Shown here: positions 31,061 through 36,191 of the stretch, piece by piece
Layout: each line of letters starts with the position of its first letter
How positions within the stretch are numbered: the first letter of the stretch is position 1
Origin: SSEF01 sp964604195
GTDB lineage: Bacteria > Patescibacteriota > Minisyncoccia > Moranbacterales > UBA1568
Reading direction: 5' to 3'
Assembly: GCA_964604195.1 (NCBI GenBank)
Contig: CAZRXW010000010.1
Span: 1 to 36,191, forward strand
DNA length: 36,191 bases
Translations under genes and position numbers: made by a program
The notes under the pieces: generated by a model
What the model was told of the DNA's origin: nothing
What the model saw: only the letters and a program-made list of their open reading frames with translations
Databases searched by the model: none

Positions 31061-31205
31061 TTTGAACCTGAGTCGTTGACTTTGTTTCCAAGGAGAGAGA
31101 AGATCCTACCGATAGCGTAAGCTGAGATCATCTGTTTCTCTCCACCATTGTTTTCTTCACAAACTTATCACACTTCGGTGCGATGTACTTCCGAAAGGGA
31201 AGCAA

Positions 31206-32633
31206 ATGGAAACGTCAATTGCAGAGATCAATCCGGTGCTGGCCCAGGCTCCGCGCATCATCGCCATCGCTCACCGGCTGAAGGAAATCATCCGTGACGG
31301 CGTCGTCATCGAGAAGCGTCCGACCGAGCTCGCTATCGCCATCCAAGGCGGCACGAAGCTTCGCGAAGTCGATCTCAAGGACGAGAGCGACGAACTCGAC
31401 TTCCTCCTTGCGCGGAATGCCTTCGCCGAAGACGGTCTCCGCCCTGGCGATGTTGTCCTCGCGCAGATGGGTGGGTCCGGTGCCTTCTTTGCGTTTGCCC
31501 TCTCGCGTCGGCTCGAAGAGCTCGGTTCTGGCGGGGTCTACTGGATCTCGTCGACCGTGTTCAAACGAGTCGCTGACGAGCAGGGGATTGACCGCAGCCG
31601 ACTCAAGAAGATTGACGATGACGGTCGCCGGGTCGAGACCACATTTGATCACCTCGCGTTGCAGGTGGTCGCCCGGGTTGCGTGGCCATCCTTTTACCGG
31701 GTTGGTGCCCGCGAACGTGACAATATCCTCCTCCGTGCCGCTTACGAACAGCGCCAGGAAGCGATGCTCGTACGCATGGCAACGGCTGCGCGGATCCGCC
31801 AGCGCGCCATCGGCCGTATCTTCTGCAGCGCTGCCGGGAAATATCCCGAAGGCGATGTCGAAGACATGATCAAGGCTGAACTCGCGAACGATGCCGTGCT
31901 CAGCGCTTTGCAGACGGAGGAGTCGCGGGCAGAACGCGAACTGAAGCGGCTGCTTCGCTCGCTTCCGGTGTGGCAAGTCTTCGAGCCGATCGAAGGCGTG
32001 GGGGAGCTTACGGCGGCGCCGCTCGTCGTTGCGATCCAGGACATCAACCGTTTTGCTAAGGCGAGCAGTCTGATGGCCTTCCTCGGCGTCCATTGCCTCC
32101 ATCCTGAAGGGAGGAAGTTCCAGAAGGGTGAGCAGCCGACGGGCGGCGTCCTTGCACGGCGGCGCCGCGGCCAGCTTTCGAACTGGCATCCGGATGGCCG
32201 GCAGGCGCTCTATCAGATCGGTATCCAGTTCTCTATGTGGCGGCCCAACTCACCGTGGGGCCTGGTCTACAAGGAGGTGCGTGCCGGTTTCGAAGCCAGG
32301 CATCCGAACCGCCAGGTCTGGGTGCGGGACGGCTCCGAAGTGACCGAGCGCATCGATCTCGTCGAAGGTCAGTACAAGCGCATCGCGGGCGGGTACATCA
32401 TCACTGCTGCTGACGGCGGCGAACGGACGGTGAAGGGGAGTACGAAGTACAATCCGGCCCACTTGAACAAGATGGCTACCTGGCGGACACTGACGCTCTT
32501 CGTTGGCTGGCTGTACGAGGCCTGGAAGAATGCGGAGGCTGGAAAACCAGCGCCGTCGCTTCCGCGACTGAAGGCAATGGCAGTAGGGGTGGAGGCTGAA
32601 GCTGACCCTGAATCTGCAGCAACGGGCAGTTAG
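31206..32633 (+). CDS. IS110-like (DEDD/Transposase_20-type) protein, apparently catalytically degenerate
   Basis: 475 aa. The clearest similarity is the Transposase_20 helix-hairpin-helix segment FEPIEGVGELTAAPLVVAI (about 260-280) with INRFAKASSLMAFLGV, followed by GQLSNWHPDGRQALYQIG, like the IS110 GN..LR..L segment. Upstream, VVLAQMGGSGAFFAFALSRR and TTFDHLALQVVARVAW occupy the places of the IS110 MEATG and KTDRxDA motifs, but most expected acidic residues are replaced and no canonical QSG serine is seen. No terminal repeats or target duplications are evident. Much GC-richer than its surroundings. The RNA region upstream and terminator downstream suggest a stable RNA-protein locus; that is inference. 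Confidence 0.6.
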   Translation: METSIAEINPVLAQAPRIIAIAHRLKEIIRDGVVIEKRPTELAIAIQGGTKLREVDLKDESDELDFLLARNAFAEDGLRPGDVVLAQMGGSGAFFAFALSRRLEELGSGGVYWISSTVFKRVADEQGIDRSRLKKIDDDGRRVETTFDHLALQVVARVAWPSFYRVGARERDNILLRAAYEQRQEAMLVRMATAARIRQRAIGRIFCSAAGKYPEGDVEDMIKAELANDAVLSALQTEESRAERELKRLLRSLPVWQVFEPIEGVGELTAAPLVVAIQDINRFAKASSLMAFLGVHCLHPEGRKFQKGEQPTGGVLARRRRGQLSNWHPDGRQALYQIGIQFSMWRPNSPWGLVYKEVRAGFEARHPNRQVWVRDGSEVTERIDLVEGQYKRIAGGYIITAADGGERTVKGSTKYNPAHLNKMATWRTLTLFVGWLYEAWKNAEAGKPAPSLPRLKAMAVGVEAEADPESAATGS

Positions 32634-32668
32634 TTTCGGTCTGAAGTTCTTGACCTGTTTTTCTTTGG

Positions 32669-32706
32669 GACCCTGGACTCGAAAGAGTTTGGGGTCTTCT
32701 TTATTA
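32669..32706 (+). terminator. intrinsic terminator of the IS110-like gene
   Basis: GACCCTGGACTC (32669-32680) and GAGTTTGGGGTC (32685-32696) form a 12-bp stem with G-U pairs and a GAAA tetraloop, followed by TTCTTTATT. Confidence 0.88.
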
Positions 32707-32812
32707 AAAAATGATCAAGAAACTTTGTATCTTTTCTGTATAGATATGCACGATAAAAACAGTCTCCTCACTTTTAGGATCAAAGGGAGATATCTTCTTA
32801 ATGTTAAATATC

Positions 32813-32840
32813 AAAACTCCCCGGAGAGGGGAGTTTTTAT
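32813..32840. terminator. bidirectional terminator before rpsT
   Basis: Perfect 10-bp stem AAAACTCCCC (32813-32822) with GGGGAGTTTT (32828-32837), loop GGAGA. It lies between the convergent IS110-like and rpsT genes. Confidence 0.92.
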
Positions 32841-32855
32841 TTCTCAAGATAAGCC

Positions 32856-33125
32856 TTATTTGGTGGCCAGCTTTTTTACGCGAGCATTGAGACGAGACTT
32901 TCTTCGAGCAGCAGTATTCTTTTTGATGACCATTTTTTCAGCTGCTTTATCGAGAGCCTTCTGAGCTTTCTTGTACCACTCTTGGGCAGTAGCGAGATCA
33001 CTTTTTTGAATAGCTTCGAGAGTATGCTTGGTCGTGCTCTTGATTACACCCTTGATAGAACGGTTGCGGGCGGTGTTTTTGGCGGTGACCCGCATGTACT
33101 TTTTAGCCGATTTCTTGATTGGCAT
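32856..33125 (-). CDS. rpsT: 30S ribosomal protein bS20
   Basis: 89 aa from ATG 33125 (MPIKKSAKKYMRVTAKNTARN). Small, very basic and helical, as usual for bS20, which binds 16S rRNA early in assembly. It ends SRLNARVKKLATK. The frame continues upstream to 33185, but those 20 residues are hydrophobic and foreign to the family. A promoter at 33232-33204 gives a leader of about 70 nt. Confidence 0.95.
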   Translation of the reverse strand: MPIKKSAKKYMRVTAKNTARNRSIKGVIKSTTKHTLEAIQKSDLATAQEWYKKAQKALDKAAEKMVIKKNTAARRKSRLNARVKKLATK

Positions 33126-33203
33126 AGGAGATAGTGCAAAATTAAAAAAAAGCGAAACAAGAACGAAAACCCTTGATTCAAACAAAGAGAACGAGACACA
33201 TCA

Positions 33204-33232
33204 TTTTTAGCAGAGAAAGCCTATTTTGGCAA
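33204..33232 (-). promoter_or_regulatory. rpsT promoter
   Basis: TTGCCA (33232-33227) and TAAAAA (33209-33204) on the minus strand, 17 bp apart. Confidence 0.5.
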
Positions 33233-33271
33233 CCCCCGGAGAAAGTGTCGTCATGGTAGAATAGGTACGAT

Positions 33272-33847
33272 ATGATTCGAGAACTCAAAGGACAACTCGG
33301 GAGGATTGAGGGAAATGCCCTCATTTTGTTTGTGGGAGGTGTTGGATATTTTGTACAATCGTCCCCCTATACTGTAGGAAAAGTAGCTGGACTTGAGGGA
33401 GAGATACATCTGTATGTACATACTCATGTACGAGAGGATCAACTGGCGCTCTATGGTTTCCTCACCCAAGATGAGCTTTCCATGTTTGAACTCCTCCTTT
33501 CTGTTTCTGGTATAGGGCCCAAGGCAGGCCTTTCTATTTTGGCCATTGCCGATCCCAAAACGATTCGTACCGCGATCGTAAACAAGGATCCGTCGATTTT
33601 GACTCGTGTTTCTGGGGTAGGAAAAAAGACAGCCGAGAAAGTTATTATTGAACTCCAAAACAAAGTGTCGTCGCTCGATATCGCTGACCAAGCCGAAGCG
33701 CTGGCTGATCAAGAGGCACTTGAGGCACTGACTGCACTTGGCTATACCGTGACCGAAGCCCGGGAAGCTTTGAAACAGGTGCCGGGAGAGATCAGGAATG
33801 TCGGAGAGCGCCTCAAACTGGCCCTGAAGAGTTTAGGAAAAAAATAA
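33272..33847 (+). CDS. ruvA: Holliday junction DNA-binding protein RuvA
   Basis: 191 aa. The OB-fold domain opens MIRELKGQLGRIEGNALILFVGGVGY with VHTHVREDQLALYGF. Two helix-hairpin-helix motifs follow, LLSVSGIGPKAGLSIL and LTRVSGVGKKTAEKVI. The C-terminal domain that contacts RuvB ends EALTALGYTVTEAREAL. First gene of a short run with the FemX-like gene 8 bp downstream. Confidence 0.96.
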   Translation: MIRELKGQLGRIEGNALILFVGGVGYFVQSSPYTVGKVAGLEGEIHLYVHTHVREDQLALYGFLTQDELSMFELLLSVSGIGPKAGLSILAIADPKTIRTAIVNKDPSILTRVSGVGKKTAEKVIIELQNKVSSLDIADQAEALADQEALEALTALGYTVTEAREALKQVPGEIRNVGERLKLALKSLGKK

Positions 33848-33855
33848 TTTTTGGT

Positions 33856-34806
33856 ATGTTTCGCGAGCCATTTCTCCAGTCACCACAGTGGCAAAAATTC
33901 CAAGAAGCCAATGGGAGAACCTGCGTGAGCAGTGGGTTTGGCTTGGGAGTGATTGAAGCGTTGCCGATCGTAGGAAACTATGTGTATTTACCGAGGGGGC
34001 CTGTTTTAGATGTATCAAGTATCAAGTATCAAGTATCAAGCATTGAAGAGGAACTGACCCATCTTGCAAAAGAGCACAAGGCAGGATGGATACGGGTTGA
34101 GCCGGGGAGTATCGACGAGCTTGAAACATTGCGGAGCGTTTTTTCCGATTGCCGTATTGTACCAGCACCACATGATGTGCAGCCGAGAGAGATTCTTGTT
34201 ATGAATATTGATTCTGATGAGAACACACTGCTTGCTCAGATGAAGTCAAAGACTCGTTACAATGTTCGTCTCGCTGAAAAGCAGAGTGTCTCTATTCGGT
34301 TCTCACGCGCTGCGAGCGATATCGAACTCTTTATCGATCTCATCTATGCAACGACTGAGCGCAAATCAATACGACCCCATCCCAAACAGTATTACCGAAA
34401 TTTCTTTACTGTTTTTTCTGAGACAGAATGTGTATTGGCTCTTGCTGAGCATGAGGGAAAAGTATTGGCTGCCAATCTCCTGGTGTTTCATGCAGGGGCA
34501 ACCTACTACCTCCATGGAGGATCGAGCGATGAAGGGCGACACCTCATGGCCCCATATCTTTTGCAGTGGGAGAGTATCCGCGAAGCAAAGCAGCGCGGTT
34601 GCACCCTCTATAATTTTGGTGGCGTAAGCACCAAAGGTGATCACGGGGCTTGGGCCGGTATCACTCGCTTCAAGCAAGGCTTTGCTCCTGCGACCGCATC
34701 GATGATTTTTCCTGGCACCTATGATATTATCCTTTCGTCGGGGCGGTACTTTCTCTATAACCTGCTCCGTAAACTACAGAATGCAAAAAAACAAATGAAG
34801 TTATGA
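33856..34806 (+). CDS. FemAB/FemX-type peptidyltransferase for peptidoglycan cross-bridges
   Basis: 316 aa. GNAT-like FemAB fold: FLQSPQWQKFQEANG at the N-terminus, VMNIDSDENTLLAQMKSKTRYNVRLAEK (LL..M....R.ni..A family motif, about residues 115-140), and YYLHGGSSDEGRHLMAPYLLQWE plus LYNFGGVSTKGDHGAWAGITRFKQGF. These enzymes add an amino acid from aminoacyl-tRNA to the lipid II side chain. The neighbour murE, which overlaps it by ATGA, supports a cell-wall role. A 7-bp tandem repeat lies in the coding sequence at 34013-34040. Confidence 0.9.
   Translation: MFREPFLQSPQWQKFQEANGRTCVSSGFGLGVIEALPIVGNYVYLPRGPVLDVSSIKYQVSSIEEELTHLAKEHKAGWIRVEPGSIDELETLRSVFSDCRIVPAPHDVQPREILVMNIDSDENTLLAQMKSKTRYNVRLAEKQSVSIRFSRAASDIELFIDLIYATTERKSIRPHPKQYYRNFFTVFSETECVLALAEHEGKVLAANLLVFHAGATYYLHGGSSDEGRHLMAPYLLQWESIREAKQRGCTLYNFGGVSTKGDHGAWAGITRFKQGFAPATASMIFPGTYDIILSSGRYFLYNLLRKLQNAKKQMKL
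34013..34040 (+). repeat. 7-bp tandem repeat within femX-like gene
   Basis: TATCAAG repeated four times without interruption (34013-34019, 34020-34026, 34027-34033, 34034-34040). Because 7 is not a multiple of 3, gain or loss of one unit would shift the frame of the FemX-like protein at about codon 55. Confidence 0.85.
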
Positions 34807-36059
34807 GGCATTTTCTTTCTAGGCTTGTCCCACAAGCGATCAAAAATATTCTTTGGCACCTTCCCCAGGCGGTACTGGCGGTGTGGTGGTATGGTGCTCC
34901 AGCAAAAAAGTTGAGAGTGATCGGTATTACTGGAACCAATGGCAAAACTACTACCACGACACTTGTTGGGCGGATGCTGGAGGTGGCAGACAAGAAAGTG
35001 GCAATTGCCTCGACTATCGCTACGAGAATCAATGGGGTGGAGAAGGTCAATGATACGAAGTATACAACCGCTTCACCCTGGACCGTGCAGCGCTTTCTCG
35101 GTGACGCGCAGAGGGCGGGGTGTGAGTATGCTGTATTGGAAGTGTCATCGCATGCGCTTGATCAATACCGAGTGTGGGGGATCCATTTTGAGGTAGCGGT
35201 GATTACCAATATCACTCGGGAACATCTCGACTATCACCACACCATGGATCGGTATACCGAGGCCAAACGCAAATTATTTTGCAGCGCAGATATCGGAGTG
35301 ATCAATGCGGATATGACCGGACCAGAAGTTTTTTGCCTCACCGTCAAGAAGCCAATCACCTTCAGCACTAAAAATCCCGAGGCAACAGTGGTAGCGAGTG
35401 ATATTAATCTTGATTTTAAGGGGGCTACTTTTCAGGCGCTGACACATTTTTTCGAGCTTCATCTCCCAGGGTTTTTTAATGTTGAGAATGCTCTGGCGAT
35501 GATGGCGACGGGTCAGGCGCTAGGAATTCCGGTAGGAGCGATGCAGCGAGCCCTTCGTGAGACCAGGGGTATTCCTGGGCGTATGGAGCTCGTGCCCAAT
35601 ACGAGAGGGATCGATGTTGTGATTGATTATGCGGTAACCCCGGATTCGTTTGAAAAACTGTATACCACAATGCTCGCGCTCAAGATTCCTGGGACCAAAA
35701 TTATCCATGTTTTTGGAGCGTGCGGTGACCGTGATCGTGGTAAGAGGCCAGTGATGGCTCACATCGCTTCAGAGCGAGCGGACATCATTATCTTGACCAA
35801 TGAGGATCCTTATTACGAAGATCCAGAAAAAATTATCGATGAAGTAGAGGCTGGCCTCATACGAAAAAAACTGGGCGAGAATTACCATCGAATTTTTGAT
35901 CGACGGAGTGCTATCCGCAAGGCACTCGAACTTGCTGAAGAGGGTGATATAGTGCTCATTACTGGAAAGGGCGCTGAAGAAACTATGGCCTTTGGAGCCG
36001 AGCGGGTAGTATGGAGAGAACGTCAGGTGGTTGAGGAGGAGCTTGCTAGTTTAGCTTAG
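34803..36059 (+). CDS. murE: Mur ligase, UDP-MurNAc-tripeptide synthetase type
   Basis: 418 aa. Adds the third amino acid of the peptidoglycan stem peptide. ATP-binding GTNGKTTTTTLV (44-55), YTTASPWTVQRFL, LEVSSHALDQYRV, ITNITREHLDYH (with the lid region) and VIDYAVTPDSFEKL are MurE hallmarks. The third domain has GACGDRDRGKRPVM. The selectivity motif reads NEDPYYEDP rather than the meso-DAP-type DNPR, so another diamino acid is possible. The N-terminal UDP-binding domain is about 70 residues shorter than in E. coli MurE, replaced by a short amphipathic segment. Starts inside the stop of the FemX-like gene. Confidence 0.93.
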   Translation: MRHFLSRLVPQAIKNILWHLPQAVLAVWWYGAPAKKLRVIGITGTNGKTTTTTLVGRMLEVADKKVAIASTIATRINGVEKVNDTKYTTASPWTVQRFLGDAQRAGCEYAVLEVSSHALDQYRVWGIHFEVAVITNITREHLDYHHTMDRYTEAKRKLFCSADIGVINADMTGPEVFCLTVKKPITFSTKNPEATVVASDINLDFKGATFQALTHFFELHLPGFFNVENALAMMATGQALGIPVGAMQRALRETRGIPGRMELVPNTRGIDVVIDYAVTPDSFEKLYTTMLALKIPGTKIIHVFGACGDRDRGKRPVMAHIASERADIIILTNEDPYYEDPEKIIDEVEAGLIRKKLGENYHRIFDRRSAIRKALELAEEGDIVLITGKGAEETMAFGAERVVWRERQVVEEELASLA

Positions 36060-36106
36060 TGAGTGCCTTGAAAATTGGTTTGGCCGGCATTCTAGCGGAA
36101 ATGACA

Positions 36107-36141
36107 GCGGCTGCACTCCGATTTCGGGGCAGCCGCGTTTT
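36107..36141 (+). terminator. terminator-like hairpin after murE
   Basis: GCGGCTGC (36107-36114) and GCAGCCGC (36129-36136) with an inner CCGA/CGG hairpin, followed by GTTTTAG. T-tract short. Confidence 0.6.
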
Positions 36142-36187
36142 AGCGCGTCTCTAACCCCCTGGGCGTCAGCCCAGGGATGAACGCGCT
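36142..36187 (+). other. nested stem-loop at the window edge
   Basis: Outer stem AGCGCGT/ACGCGCT (36142-36148, 36181-36187) encloses a perfect CCCTGGGC/GCCCAGGG hairpin with GTCA loop (36157-36164, 36169-36176). Two stems joined by short linkers look like a structured RNA or the end of a mobile element; the rest is outside the window. Confidence 0.55.
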
Positions 36188-36191
36188 TCCC

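Larger units (their letters stand above)
30230..31205 (+). ncRNA. about 1 kb of highly structured non-coding RNA sequence (unidentified)
   Basis: No gene is seen here, but long near-perfect stems are packed along it. These include CCTGAC/GTCAGG (30281, 30294), TTGTGTGGGAA with its complement (30306-30316, 30358-30368), CAGCACCGAT/ATCGTTGCTG (30377, 30422), CTCACTCAA/TTGAGTGAG (30665, 30694), a perfect 12-bp GTCTCGTGAGAT stem (30833-30844, 30877-30888) and GGAGAGA/TCTCTCC (31092, 31137). It also holds the two copies of a module described separately. The last part has a TTCG-loop hairpin and CTTCC/GGAAG just before ATG 31206. It may be a large ornate RNA, an mRNA leader, or a guide-type RNA of the IS110-like protein downstream. 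No known class was recognised. Confidence 0.7.

Noticed and set aside
30230..31205. CRISPR array
   Set aside because: Hairpins are many but there are no regularly spaced identical repeats; only one module occurs twice, 394 bp apart.
31215..32189. 324-codon open frame on - inside the IS110-like gene
   Set aside because: High GC content removes stop codons on the opposite strand; the + frame has the recognisable domain, and the - frame starts and ends without signals.
30190..32700. Intact insertion sequence
   Set aside because: No terminal inverted repeats or target duplications seen, and the coding part seems to lack catalytic residues; I annotate an IS110-like gene only.

Overview
The window reads as the replication-origin region of a bacterium of the Candidate Phyla Radiation (Patescibacteria). 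The evidence is gene content and order: dnaA, dnaN and a DciA/DUF721 gene together, then a PBP1A with a beta-sandwich tail, dispersed ruvC/ruvB/ruvA, a DUF3048 protein, a short MurE and a FemAB-type ligase. Many genes lack a Shine-Dalgarno (SD) sequence and some look leaderless. TGA is a normal stop, as ATGA overlaps show. The lineage call is inference; there is no rRNA or tRNA in the window to confirm it.

Layout. 1-3360: probable oriC with dnaA, dnaN and the DciA-like gene on +, closed by a perfect bidirectional terminator. 3364-5937 (-): class A penicillin-binding protein. 6002-10671 (-): a tight four-gene cluster of a 7-TM membrane protein, an alpha-L-glutamate-ligase-like enzyme fused to a retropepsin-like domain, an internally duplicated ATP-grasp protein and a ChbG/YdjC deacetylase, probably for modifying a peptide or envelope polymer. 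10738-12027 (-): ruvC and a TrmB-type regulator. 12030-16100: accessory island of small, GC-richer genes with strong SDs, two consensus promoters, two TrmB regulators, two receiver-domain proteins and two copies of a covarying structured RNA placed directly before SDs. 16128-19547: methyltransferase, yebC, PH-domain membrane operon, ruvB. 19690-20455: second small accessory island with a promoter made of stacked dyads and one orphan gene. 20486-23402 (-): pilB and a DHH phosphoesterase. 23557-30182: tsaE, polA, a small hypothetical gene, mutM, DUF3048 protein, holA. 30190-32700: third accessory island, about 1 kb of very highly structured non-coding sequence with a duplicated, covarying module, followed by a GC-rich IS110-like protein that seems to lack the catalytic residues. 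32856-36059: rpsT, ruvA, femX-like, murE.

The household genes form three groups: replication and repair (dnaA, dnaN, dciA-like, holA, polA, mutM, ruvABC), cell wall (PBP1A, FemX-like, MurE) and translation or tRNA modification (rpsT, tsaE). Three inserted regions stand out from this background. They share a design: a TTGACA-type promoter, a long structured leader, and GC-richer genes of unknown function ending in strong intrinsic terminators. The best candidates for something undescribed are the paired RNA leaders at 13464-13570 and 14921-15026, and the 1-kb structured RNA region with its degenerate IS110-like partner at 30190-32633.
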